Shown: piece after piece, positions 18,658-28,465 of the stretch
How the letters are laid out: each line of letters begins with the position of its first letter
How positions within the stretch are numbered: the first letter of the stretch is position 1
Source: Obelidium mucronatum
Lineage: Eukaryota > Chytridiomycota > Chytridiomycetes > Chytridiales > Chytriomycetaceae
Direction of reading: 5' to 3'
Length of the DNA: 64,000 nt
Assembly: GCA_025765595.1 (NCBI GenBank)
Contig: JAIVFH010000001.1
Span: forward strand, 806,001-870,000
Notes under the pieces: generated by a model
The model's database searches: none
What the model was told of the DNA's origin: nothing
The model's input: only the letters and a program-made list of their open reading frames with translations
Made by a program: the position numbers and the translations under genes

Positions 18658-21416
18658 AACGAATCTCTGGGGAGAAAGTGTTGATGTGGCATCATGATCA
18701 AGCGGGAGAACAAACGTCGAAAGAGTTGAAGAGTTTTATGGAAGATGCCGGAATTACAATGCGGCTAACTTGTACAGAGGAACATCAATCAAATGGGGCA
18801 CAGGAGGGGTTCTTTCGTATGGCTCTGGATAGTTGGAATTCGCATCAGCAGTCGACAGGATGTGACAAACGTTTATGGGCAGATGGGTTCCAACAGATCT
18901 GTTATATTAGTAACAGGAATATACATTCCGATCGAGTAGGGGAAAGGACACCTTATGAAGCGCTGTGGAAGGTTCCACCGTCAATAGCGGATCTGAGAGT
19001 GTTTGGATGTCTGGCCTATGTCTACATCCTTCCCAAGAACCGATCGAATGGCAAACTGGGCCCAAGGGCCCAATTAGGAATATTTATTGGGATGGCTACA
19101 TATGATGCACAACCGGTACAATATTATGGAGGCTATAAAATATTGTTGGACCCGAATGACCCAAAATCGGTAGTTATATCACGGGATGTATTTTTTATTG
19201 AAGATCAATTTGATTTTCATAGCCCAAGGCCACTCCATGAGCCAGTTACATTGTCAAAATGGGATGTGAGACAGCAACTAGTGATCCCTACGGATCAAGG
19301 GGAGAAAAACGTGGCTGTTACTGACGAGGAGGATGAAAGTGACGATGAGGCTGATAAGGCGATCGATGAGCCCTCACCTCCCCAGGAGTTTGTCACTGCA
19401 CCAACATCTCCAATAGAATCGATCCAATCTACTCCGCCAAGTTCCCCAACTTACAAAGTTCCTGAGGCACCAAGGCGACCACCGGCCGGATTGTCAACTC
19501 GTGTATTAAGAAGTAGAGGACCGGCTCAAAACTGGAGCAAGAAATTAGGACAGGTGTTTGACCAATCTATATTGTTGAGCGCCCAAACACAATGGATGTT
19601 GGCGAGCTCAGGGGAGCAGGTGGCGAAGGCGATGTCGCTGGTCGCCGAAGGGGATAAATGTGACGGGTCGGCATTAATAACAGTCCCAGGACCTCCAATT
19701 AAGGATGCGATGGAGATGGAGGAGTGGGCGGCGGCAATTGAGAAAGAACGACGGAAGTTTGATGGGCGTTTTGAGTGGACTCAGTATGCGCCAAAAGGGG
19801 CAACGGTTATGAGTAGTGTCGTGGTAACCGAAACAAAAATTAGTGATGAGGATCCCACCCAAATGGTTAATCGGGTGAGAGTATGTGGAAATGGAAGCCG
19901 AATGGTGGAGGGACGAGATTATGACAAATCCTATTCCGCCACACCGAGCCATGAGGCTTTCAAGTTCTGTATAGCATTGCGGACTCATCGGGGAATGGAC
20001 GCTATTCATATTGACTGGGAGGGGGCACATTTATATGGGAAACCAACGCGGGATTTGTATTTACGGCCACCAAAGTGTTTCCAAGAACCAGGAAAGGAAG
20101 GCTGGTTATGGAAATTACTAACCAATATTTATGGGCAGCCCGACGCAGCTGTAGGTTGGGATTTGGTACGAGATACGGCAATCTTGGAGTTTGGTTTTGA
20201 GCGGTGTCCTTTCGAACCATCAACATTTGTTTACAAAAGGGAAACCGAAACTGGAATGAAGATAATCGTAACTCCAATCCATGCGGACGATGCACCAGTG
20301 TTCTATGATCCGGAGTTGAAAGAAGTAGTCGACCAATTTCTCGAGCATCTTAAGAAACAATTTAAGATCAAGGTAAAACCCTTAACAAAGCATATCGGGT
20401 ACCGGATTTCAATGGGTGACGGATGGACAGCATTGGATATGGAGGCGTACGTGAATGAGTTTTTGGACCGATATCAGGAGGATTCGAAGGAACATCGTAC
20501 TTACCCATGGAATGATTCCTTAAAATCGGAATTCATGAGTATTGATAAACCGACAAAAGAGGATCAAGAATTTATGAAGGACAAAAGCTTGAGGGGAGTT
20601 GCGGGCCTACTAAGATGGATATTAGAGGCCCGTCCGGACTTATCGTTTGTTGCTGGGAAATTAGCGAGTATTGCCAATAAGCCTGACCAATGGAAGATTG
20701 TCCACTGGAGTATGATTCAACACATATGTGGATTCTTGAGATCGTCTTCCGATTGGAAATTGGTATTTCGTCGGTCGCCAGATTTCGTAGCCAAGATTCG
20801 AACGGTGGGCCTGGATCTAAAGCCTGGTTTTGTTGGGGATGCAGATTGGGCCAACGATCTAGCTGACCGGAAATCCATATCAGGAAATGTTATTATTCTG
20901 ATGGGAGCAGCAATCTATGCTTCAAGTAAGAAGCAGCCGACGGTAGCTGACTCGACAACTGCCGCGGAAATTGAGGCCACCTTGACGTTGGCGAAGAAGA
21001 CTATTTGGGCAAGGAATATGTGTGGGTACTTCGGATACCCATTTGAGGAACCGTGCAAACTGGAATGCGATAACCTGATGGCTGTGACCAATTTGGAGGA
21101 TGGGGCGATCCGACCTCAAACCAAGCATCTAGACATCAAGTACATGGTATTGCGGGATTTACACCAGCAGGGATTGATTCGAGTGGTATACTGTCCTACA
21201 AAAGAAAACCGTGCTGATATCTTAACAAAAGGGTTATCTGGAAGAAATCACGAAATAGGTAGTGCGGGTTTAGGACTCATGAAGGGGAGTGTGTGGAAAC
21301 AGGTCATGAGTCCTATTCCCACGGAAGGAGGTGGTCAGAATTTGGAGAAGAGGAATTTGGCTAATAGCGACTGGAATTCTGGCGGGTCGGCGGGACAAAT
21401 TGAAAAGGATACATAA
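18519..21416 (+). CDS. Copia Pol ORF: truncated integrase, reverse transcriptase, RNase H
   Basis: The frame is -1 relative to Gag. It begins inside the integrase core (SLGGAKYILGATVWNRRKY); the second and third catalytic acidic residues appear in WHHDQAGEQTS and EEHQSNGAQEGFFR, but the first Asp and zinc site are absent, so ~100 or more bases have been lost at ~18515. Reverse transcriptase shows HIDWEGAHLYGKPTRDLYLRP and an unusual catalytic box IHADDAPV (x-A-DD rather than Y-V-DD). RNase H shows GDADWANDLADRKSISG, ASSKKQPTVADSTTAAEIEA and TKHLDIKYM. The stop at 21416 lies 127 bp inside the right LTR. The ATG at the start of this frame is probably not a real start. Confidence 0.85.
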   Translation: MPIESLGGAKYILGATVWNRRKYRMAFPLRHKWEVAEKIKWITAMLERISGEKVLMWHHDQAGEQTSKELKSFMEDAGITMRLTCTEEHQSNGAQEGFFRMALDSWNSHQQSTGCDKRLWADGFQQICYISNRNIHSDRVGERTPYEALWKVPPSIADLRVFGCLAYVYILPKNRSNGKLGPRAQLGIFIGMATYDAQPVQYYGGYKILLDPNDPKSVVISRDVFFIEDQFDFHSPRPLHEPVTLSKWDVRQQLVIPTDQGEKNVAVTDEEDESDDEADKAIDEPSPPQEFVTAPTSPIESIQSTPPSSPTYKVPEAPRRPPAGLSTRVLRSRGPAQNWSKKLGQVFDQSILLSAQTQWMLASSGEQVAKAMSLVAEGDKCDGSALITVPGPPIKDAMEMEEWAAAIEKERRKFDGRFEWTQYAPKGATVMSSVVVTETKISDEDPTQMVNRVRVCGNGSRMVEGRDYDKSYSATPSHEAFKFCIALRTHRGMDAIHIDWEGAHLYGKPTRDLYLRPPKCFQEPGKEGWLWKLLTNIYGQPDAAVGWDLVRDTAILEFGFERCPFEPSTFVYKRETETGMKIIVTPIHADDAPVFYDPELKEVVDQFLEHLKKQFKIKVKPLTKHIGYRISMGDGWTALDMEAYVNEFLDRYQEDSKEHRTYPWNDSLKSEFMSIDKPTKEDQEFMKDKSLRGVAGLLRWILEARPDLSFVAGKLASIANKPDQWKIVHWSMIQHICGFLRSSSDWKLVFRRSPDFVAKIRTVGLDLKPGFVGDADWANDLADRKSISGNVIILMGAAIYASSKKQPTVADSTTAAEIEATLTLAKKTIWARNMCGYFGYPFEEPCKLECDNLMAVTNLEDGAIRPQTKHLDIKYMVLRDLHQQGLIRVVYCPTKENRADILTKGLSGRNHEIGSAGLGLMKGSVWKQVMSPIPTEGGGQNLEKRNLANSDWNSGGSAGQIEKDT

Positions 21417-21629
21417 AGAGCCATGGGAGCGATCGGAAAGAGTATCATTCTACTCTTGGATAATTCGGTCTATATTATCCACCGATCGCAGGTGCGGGTT
21501 ATTGATTATTGATAGTGGTTTGGAATTCTTTAATTAATTGTTTCATATTATATAAACGATCATTCTACTCTTGGATAATTCGGTCTATATTATCCACCGA
21601 TCGCAGCTTAATTAAAAAAGGGCCGCAAA
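21290..21629 (+). repeat. Right LTR of the copia element
   Basis: 340 bp, one mismatch to the left LTR. The 48-bp internal direct repeat recurs at 21444..21491 and 21559..21606. Followed by the target duplication AATAC at 21630. Confidence 0.93.
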
Positions 21630-21634
21630 AATAC

Positions 21635-22089
21635 TTCCAAGAAAGATACTTAATTCTGGCCCTCGATCGTTTTTGATGGATTACATTATCAGACCTCCAG
21701 GCTTTGCCTTTGTTATTTTAAACTTCAAGCGTGAGATCCGAGTCAGGATTCTTCTTAAAACTTCCTGATTGCTTTGATATCAATTGGCTCATAATACCAT
21801 CCCAACATTTGCGTATTCCTTGCGAATTTGATCCTCCAAAAAGCGAAGAGCTCCAAACAGAACAAAAGTTACACCTTTAAAACGTATTTAGTTCGAAAAG
21901 TCCGTTAGTTGGATGACTCTGAACTTTTGGCGAGTGTTATGCAGAGATTTTAGCAATGGCTGGCAGTATTATTAGGTTTTATTGTCACATTAACTAAACT
22001 CTACTATTGTCTACACGCGGATTCTGTTCAATTGGATTGCGTGAATAAAATTTTAGCTCCAAGTTTTTTAATAGCTGAGGAGAATCCAA
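21635..22089. other. Non-coding stretch right of the copia element
   Basis: About 450 bp without a gene or recognisable repeat on either strand. Confidence 0.5.
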
Positions 22090-22171
22090 GTCCCGTTGGC
22101 GGAGTGGTTAACGCGGTGCCCTGCTAAGGCATTTCCCTCTGGGAGCGCAGGTTCGAATCCTGTGCGGGACG
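22090..22171 (+). tRNA. tRNA-Ser (anticodon GCT)
   Basis: An 82-nt cloverleaf: acceptor GTCCCGT pairs with GCGGGAC, discriminator G; D-arm GGCGGAGTGGTTAACGC; anticodon arm CCTGCTAAGG with GCT at 34-36; long variable arm (TTTCCCTCTGGGAGC) typical of tRNA-Ser; T-arm GCAGGTTCGAATCCTGT. No intron. It decodes AGC/AGU. It lies ~450 bp from the copia insertion. Confidence 0.95.
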
Positions 22172-22329
22172 CAGCTTTTGGGTCTTATGGGAACAGTTGG
22201 TGATTGATTTGGTTTACATAGTGCTACTACTTGTTTAGATGCGGTGGCGTGTCAATATGCAATGTTAAAAAAAAATGGCACAGCGAGATTCAATTACGTT
22301 CCTTGAATGAGAGCATCAATATGATTTTA

Positions 22330-22830
22330 TTATTGACGAGTTACAACTTCAAATATGGCAACTCAAAATTACAAAACAAGCCAACATAATATACCACTAA
22401 AATCGCACTCTTACAATTCTTCAAGGCGAAGCAACTCTGACGGCAAAAATCCCGTGAAATTGTTGTTGTACATGACAATGCTCGCAGCATTGATTAAATT
22501 CCCAAGCGTTTCAGGTCACCAGAAAAGATTATTGTCATACAATTCCAATTCAGGTTGAGATGGACTTTGGCAACTCCCCCCAGGAAACCGAAATTTTAAC
22601 CGCAGTTTGTTAGATTGCCCAGATTTTCCGGAAGTGATCCTTCCAGTTGATTAGGAGCAAAAGGCTCAAAAATGAAAGGTTAACAAGCTGCGTTAATTCG
22701 TGTGGTAAACTCCCGGTAAGATGGCAATTGGCTCAATTCGAGGGTCTCTAGATCGCTGGGAACTTGTGAAACGACCGATTTCTTTTGGAATGGGTCCAAT
22801 TGTGTAAACCCCCAGCCACAGAAAATACTT
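22330..22830 (-). pseudogene. Leucine-rich-repeat gene relic (plant-type LRR)
   Basis: The minus strand contains short in-frame pieces of 24-residue LRRs separated by stops and frame changes: PETLGNLINAASIVMYNNNF then TGFLPSELLRLEEL (~22415-22510), SLPENLGNLTNC (~22610), and PIPKEIGRF (~22775). These fit the extracellular LRR pattern L-x-x-N-x-x-G-x-I/L-P. No intact ORF spans the region, so this is a decayed copy. LRR gene families of this type occur in chytrids and plants. Confidence 0.55.
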
Positions 22831-23098
22831 CAACCCAAATCGAATTCAAACCATGTTTTAGTCATCTTTACGAAATATTTAGACAAAACCCCAAATTGAC
22901 TTCAGTGCACATAATACTCCTTCAAAAGTGGAAGATATCACCGAGCACATACTGTTTGAAAAGACGGGCCCCAGCGCAAAAACGCCAGTTACGCCACTGA
23001 AACCTGACCCCAATCGCGAATTGCTGGCGAGTCCAGATACTTTCGAGAAGAGAGACGATTCTGTTATCCCATGATGTCATAAATTGGATGATTTCAAT

Positions 23099-24523
23099 AT
23101 GAACTCATTCACTTTGACGGCATCCTTCACAGCCGCAGTCGCTGCCATCGCTGCATACAACATATGGTATATCGAAAAGAGGAATTTCCCACACCTTCCA
23201 ACGCCATGGCCGCACTTCTTTACAACCAACCTCTCCGATGTTCTCGACCCTTCCTTCCCGCACCGCCTACACACGCTCAAAACGCCAGTCTTTGTGACCC
23301 TGCCTGGGATGCCTCAACCCGTGCTGATGGTCATCGACCCCCTGCTTGCCAAGCACCTCCTCGGCAAGTGCAGCACGCGGCCACTCATTGGCGATCCATC
23401 CTTCACAACACTCTTTGGCGCCAAATCAATCTTCCGCGCCGTCGGACACGAACACCGGCGCATTCGGTCGCTCTGCGCCAAGGCGTTTTCGAAAGCGAGT
23501 CTTGGATTTCACTTTGATCGGCTGCGCCGACTCGCGCGGGAAACGGCTGCGGCGCTGGCGGAGGCGTCGCAAGGCCTTCTGGAAGGCGTGGATCCGATGC
23601 CGTTTATGCAGGCGTATTCGTATAGGGCCGTGTGTGTGTTCTTGGTGGGTCAGAGTCCAGAGTACGCGGCGCGGCTGGAGGCGCTGGAACAAGACTTTAT
23701 TGTGTTTTCTACAGGGTTCTTGGCGGAGTTTAGACCGCGTTGGGTTGATTATTTCACGGGGAATAAGATTCCAAAGGCGAGGGCGGCGCGTTCTCGGATC
23801 CTGCTGGTGTGTCAAAAAATGGCGCAAGAAAGACGGGCGGCAATGAGTCAAGGAGAGGTTTTCACGGATTCGCTTTCGGCATTTATTGATTCCAAAGATG
23901 TCAGTGGGAATAGTTTTAGTGATTTGGAGATTGCGGAGCTGTTTTTGGATCTGTTGTTTGCTGGGTTTGAAACTACTTCGAAGCAGCTGGCAACAGTGTT
24001 CCATCACTTGGTATACTCTCTTTCTGATCGTGATAGAGCAGCTATTAGAGAGGAGGTTTTTAAAACGGTTGATCTTTTTGACTCGGAACAAGCATTTGGT
24101 TCATTGGGTGTCCAGCTGGAAGCTTTCATCAAGGAATCGATGCGCGTATTCCCAGTGCTACCAGCCCCCACTCGTATTCTCTTGCAAGATACAACTCTGA
24201 ATGGAGTCCATGTTCCAGCAGGAACAATCATTGATGCAGTCCGCGAGCAAGGCCTGTTCCTCCCATCAAACCCTGAGGAATTCTCGTTGGGCCATTTTTT
24301 GGGAGACCAAGCATTTGACAAACTGCATCCAACCGAATTTATTCCGTTTGGAATGGGCGAAGGGATGTGTCTTGCTTTTCAACTCGCCAAGCTCGAAATG
24401 AAGTTGCTTGTCGCTGAAGTAATCAGATCCTATGATATCCGTAAAGATGAGACAGCAGCTGTTGTTGTGACATGCTTTCCATCCAAAGTGATTAGCAGCA
24501 GAGTAATTTTAACCAAAGTCTAA
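23099..24523 (+). CDS. Cytochrome P450 monooxygenase
   Basis: A single-exon, 474-residue P450 starting at ATG 23099 (the frame extends 5 codons upstream without ATG). Residues ~1-25 form the ER membrane anchor (FTAAVAAIAAYNIWYI). The oxygen-activation helix is LLFAGFETTSKQLATVF (A-G-x-E-T-T), the K-helix is FIKESMRVFPVLPAPTR (E-x-x-R), and the haem-binding loop is PFGMGEGMCLAFQLAKLEMK, where Cys is present but the usual Arg two before it and Gly two after it are Gly and Ala. Substrate unknown; overall features fit a microsomal class II enzyme. Convergent with the next gene with only 34 bp between stops. No frame breaks. Confidence 0.9.
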   Translation: MNSFTLTASFTAAVAAIAAYNIWYIEKRNFPHLPTPWPHFFTTNLSDVLDPSFPHRLHTLKTPVFVTLPGMPQPVLMVIDPLLAKHLLGKCSTRPLIGDPSFTTLFGAKSIFRAVGHEHRRIRSLCAKAFSKASLGFHFDRLRRLARETAAALAEASQGLLEGVDPMPFMQAYSYRAVCVFLVGQSPEYAARLEALEQDFIVFSTGFLAEFRPRWVDYFTGNKIPKARAARSRILLVCQKMAQERRAAMSQGEVFTDSLSAFIDSKDVSGNSFSDLEIAELFLDLLFAGFETTSKQLATVFHHLVYSLSDRDRAAIREEVFKTVDLFDSEQAFGSLGVQLEAFIKESMRVFPVLPAPTRILLQDTTLNGVHVPAGTIIDAVREQGLFLPSNPEEFSLGHFLGDQAFDKLHPTEFIPFGMGEGMCLAFQLAKLEMKLLVAEVIRSYDIRKDETAAVVVTCFPSKVISSRVILTKV

Positions 24524-24557
24524 TAAAAAAAAACCATTGCGTTTTATTTACAATCCC

Positions 24558-26060
24558 TCAACTCGCAGATGCAGCCTGATCTTTCCACGCCAGTTTCATG
24601 CGCGCATGTCCAATACTCGTTTTTGAAAACGAACTCTTGATGATGCTGAGCGGTATGTTTTTCCCAATCAGATACAACTTATTCCCGTGCAATTTCACAA
24701 ACGCAGTGAGTTGCTCTTTTAGTGTGATGGGTGGAGAGTTTGGTGCAACTGGCTGCAGGGCTTGTAATTGGGCGAAAAATACGTATCCAGTCATGTACGC
24801 GTCAAATGAAGCAGAGTGGTAGGTTTGGAGAAGGGCTGGAGTGATTGCTGGAATTGCAGGTTCAGAAGCATTCAAGCCTGGAATAGCTGCAATTTGTTTC
24901 ACGACAACTTTTGGTGACGGCGGATTGGTCACATCTGGGGTTGAATTTACTGCTGCCTTTGATATCGCATTGGTGGATTCTCCCTTTGCCTTCTTCTTTC
25001 CTGCATTTTGAAGAGACTCTGCTTCTTCTTCATCAAGAATTATATCCAGATCGTGGGACTTTGCACACGCGGGCCCGCTGGCGCAGTATCCGTGTGACTT
25101 TTAAAGAAAACGACTGTTTAACATTGAACGTCGCAAAGTCATCAATAGCTAAGATACTCACAGCATATTGCACACAGTAAACTTTTCTATCATCCCTTTC
25201 TTGCTGCTTTGACCTTTTTTTCTTTGTCACAGTTGTTCCAGCTGAGTTGTCGCTCTTCAACGATAAAGTTGCACTTATTTCCCCATTTGGCAAAAGAGCG
25301 GATTGTGGAATTGTAATGGGAGACGAGAATTCGATGGGTGGTAGAAGTTGGATTGAAGTCGTTTGTGACTTGAGAATATTACGTTCGCTATGTTACAGAC
25401 GACATGAATCAGTTTGGAATATCCTTGATGCAGAAACAAAGATTCTCAACTCAACTATTTACGATACAGGTACGCCAGGTAAGAAGCTTTTTCATGGGAG
25501 ACATAATCGGCAATGTACTTTGTGTCCACGATTCCAGCTGGGAACAGGTCGTGCAAATCGGCAACAAAAGTATCGAGATCGGGCGGCAGCTCCGTGTAAA
25601 AAGTCTGGTAGATGAACATCAGATCGAGCAGGCCGTTGTGGATGACGATGGGCACGTTGAGCTGCACAATGTATGCAAACAGGTCTTTGAGCTGTGCCGG
25701 GTCGATTCCCTCTCTGAAAGTTCTGTTCCAGTCGAAGGCGTGGTCGACCAGAAACGCGGCAGACGCCGGCGCGACTTCGAACGGCGCGGACGGGCGCAGC
25801 GCAAAGTCGAACGCGCGCGCGGCGGCGGCGGCGGCGGCGGCGCCAGTTTCGCGGAAGGCGGCGACGCCGAGACACAGCAGCGCGCACGCCGTCGCCGTCG
25901 CCCGCAGCGCCGCGTACCGCGCTGCGAGGTCGGCCGCGCGCGTCGCCGCCCCGCCAAGCCCGCTGAACTCAGTGTCGAGGCTGACAAACGCCGCCCGCGA
26001 CAGCTCGAGCCGCAGCCGCAGCGACAGCGGCGCGAGCGAGAACCGCGTCACTGGCTGCAT
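24558..26060 (-). CDS. TOE1: TOE1-like 3' exoribonuclease (DEDD/CAF1 family) with CCCH zinc finger
   Basis: TOE1 trims 3' ends of small nuclear RNAs in Cajal bodies. Three exons join in phase: 26060..~25463, ~25400..~25160 and ~25100..24558. Exon 1 carries FVSLDTEFSGLG (first catalytic D-E), VIHNGLLDLMFIYQTFY and FPAGIVDTKYIADY. The second and third exons together encode a canonical C-x8-C-x5-C-x3-H finger (CVQYA|SHGYCASGPACAKSH) followed by DLDIILDEEE, which is the TOE1 arrangement and separates it from PARN. The C-terminus (HSASFDAYMTGYVF ... LYLIGKNIPLSI) matches the family. Exon 1 is strongly GC-rich, the rest is not. It is divergent from GCP4 with 29 bp between start codons. Confidence 0.85.
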
Positions 26061-26089
26061 TGAAAGTATTTAAAAATAAATAAAAAGAA
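26061..26089. promoter_or_regulatory. 29-bp spacer between divergent starts of TOE1-like and GCP4
   Basis: An A/T-rich 29-bp stretch is all that separates the two start codons, so both 5' UTRs and core promoters must overlap the opposite gene or lie within it. Inferred only from the positions of the two ATGs. Confidence 0.5.
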
Positions 26090-28427
26090 ATGCTGCACCA
26101 GCTGCTGGCCCATCTCGCCCTGGGAACTACAACTGCCCCTACGGATATTCCTGAATCTTTCCTGCACGCATCAGAGCAAGTTATAGTTGCTCGCACTCTC
26201 TCATTGGCTTGCTGCTATGGGAAACTGTCCAAACTCCTTTCTGTCAAAACCAAATCTTCCTACGCAGAAGCCCTGAGATCTGCAGTCTTATCATGGCTCA
26301 ATTCCGAATACAAGGCCGAACTCAGAAAGTGTGAAACAGAGGCGCTGAAGGAGGGCGATGGCCGGCTGTCGATGGCAAAGTTGGACATGGGGTTGGCCAA
26401 AGTAAGAGCCAAACAACCTCCAAAACAACAGATTGGCTTCCTTTTGATTCCATGTAGTTTCATAGAATATTCCCTCATTTGCTGGCATTCTTGTCGCTTG
26501 TCTTTACGACGAGTCCAACACACCAAGCGCGATTACACGGCCTCGCCATCAACAATGCCTTGTACAAAATGGCGCATTCAACTGGAGTCCAAGAATTGAA
26601 AGACATTTGGCTTCTATTTCTGTCTGCTGTGAATTTTGTTCTTGGAAGACAACTCGTTTCGTGGATGGTTTATGGGAAATTGATTGACCCTCACCTCGAG
26701 TTCTTTATTGGAAAGAGGGAAAAGGACGAAAGCGTCAATCGTTGGTGATAAACTTAGAAAATGGGTTAGAGGGAAGTTTTGGTTCTAAATTGTCTGTTTT
26801 TTTAGGAATGCAGAGTTTGAGCTTATCGATACCATGCTTCCTTCATACATACCTGCTGCTGTAGGAGAAGATGTATTATTTGTAGGAAAAGCTGTTGCGG
26901 CTATTCGCGAATCCAAAACGCGTAAAGGTGATTGACATTGTTAATTGAAGTTTTGTTTCCTTTGGTTAGCTCACACGTTTGACTTTCCTTCACTCACAAA
27001 AAAAAAGAATCTGTTGTGGATAGTCTGATTAGCTCTAGCACTGCCGAACTCTCCATGCTCGCCAACCACAAAGAAGAGTTTCGACCGTTAGAGTTGCATA
27101 TTGCAATTAAAAGAATCAAGAAGCTTATTGAAAAGGTTCTTTGGGAAGTCGTCGTTGTGGAAGAAAATCTCATGGACCACTTGGAGGTATGTTACCAATC
27201 AATCTAAATATTCCGCATTTCCTGAAGTATCAACCCAGATTTTCCGAAATTATCATCTTCTTGGGCGCGGCGAGTTTTTTGTTTCGTTTATTGATGAATG
27301 TGACAAGCTATGCTTGGAAGCTGCCTCCAGGCTTTCCTTGGTGACGGAGCATGACTTGGCACAGCTGGTTTCCAAAGTATCTCAGAGTTTTGGTCTCGTT
27401 TCCGATGGAAAGACGGAAGAGCTACTGCAAAACATACGGTTTAAGAAAATGGGTACGGTAATGATTTGCTGACATCCAATTTCTAACACAGTCATGTTGT
27501 TCTTCAGAGCAATCATCCAATCTCTATTCTGGCTCATTGATTGGAACTCCTGTTCGTTTAGAATACTCTGTAAAATGGCCTCTGGATCTGATTTTCAAAC
27601 CTCAGGATTTGGATAAGTAAGACAATCTTTTTTTTTTGTTTATGGATGGATTCAGAGTGGGAAACTAAACTTCCTGTATCTTTGTAAGATACAATGAACT
27701 CATGTCGTTTTTGATCGCTTTGAAGAAATCTCAAATCCACCTTCAGCGACTCTGGCCATTTCCCCTTTCATCCACCACCACCAACAAATCATCTGAACAG
27801 CATCAAGTCATGACAAAAATCTGGGCGATTCGAGCAGCCATGATGTTTTTTGTTGATTCGTTATGGGGTTACGTCCAAATGGATGTGCTGGCATCAGAGT
27901 ACCATAAACTCCAGTCAGTGATTACTCTACCTGCAGGCGGCGGTGAAAGTGGTGGTAGTAGTGGTGGAGACTTTGAAGCTATTCTCAAGGCGCATCAAGA
28001 GTTTTTGGCCGCCTGTTTGCGTGGCTTATTTCTGGAAGATAATGGGGGCGCGACTAAGGAAGGGGGCGGTGTTGGTGGAATGAAAAAACTTGTAGGTGGC
28101 ACACTTAAAAGCTGCTTGGGGGCATGCGAAGTATTTGTAGGTATTGTTGGGCGAGCTCATTCTGGACCTAGTGGCTGGAATGACGGAAAATTGTTGGAGG
28201 ATGTCCTAAAAGTGAAGGAGGCAAGTTTCTTTACTTCCCATCTTGGTGTATTACCTGTTTGAATTCTTACGGGTCGGGTATTTCTTCCTTTTCAGGAGTT
28301 TGATCAGCATAGCTCCTTCCTGTTCAGAATTTTAACAGGTGTACAAGACACTGCCCGAAAATCAAACCACTTGGATGCTCTATTATTGCGATTAGATCAT
28401 AACTTATTTTATTCAATGGCATCGTAA
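26090..28427 (+). CDS. GCP4: Gamma-tubulin complex component 4
   Basis: GCP4 is a spoke of the gamma-tubulin ring complex that nucleates microtubules at spindle poles or centrosomes. The start MLHQLLAHLALG and block FHRIFPHLLAFLSLV match the GCP N-terminal domain; later blocks are RQLVSWMVYGKLIDPHLEFFI, LPSYIPAAVGEDVLFVGKAV, YHLLGRGEFFVSFIDEC, VTEHDLAQL, VKWPLDLIFKPQDLDKYNELMSFL, WAIRAAMMFFVDSLWGYVQMDVL and the end SSFLFRILTGVQDTA. At least seven introns (e.g. 26401-26457, ~27187-27240) are needed and appear in frame; some exact borders (26740-27000, 27230) were not traced base by base. A Gly-rich insert lies near residue ~500. The typical ~650-aa GCP4 length fits. Confidence 0.88.
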
Positions 28428-28465
28428 AAAAAGCCGCAATTCCGAATAAACTCTGAATCATGTAA

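Larger units (their letters stand above)
16377..21629 (+). mobile_element. Ty1/copia LTR retrotransposon, young, with deleted integrase segment
   Basis: A complete LTR-bounded element of 5,253 bp with 340-bp LTRs (16377..16716 and 21290..21629) that differ at a single base (G versus A at ~16494/21407). Gene order is Gag with RRM, aspartic protease, pre-integrase, integrase, reverse transcriptase, RNase H, which is the copia order. The two coding frames overlap at 18519-18657 and the zinc-binding part plus the first catalytic Asp of the integrase are missing, so this copy is probably not autonomous. The near-identical LTRs and intact target duplication point to recent insertion. Confidence 0.95.

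Noticed and set aside
16377..22171. tRNA-targeted integration of the copia element
   Set aside because: The insertion is ~450 bp from tRNA-Ser with a single example; distance and n=1 do not support targeting.
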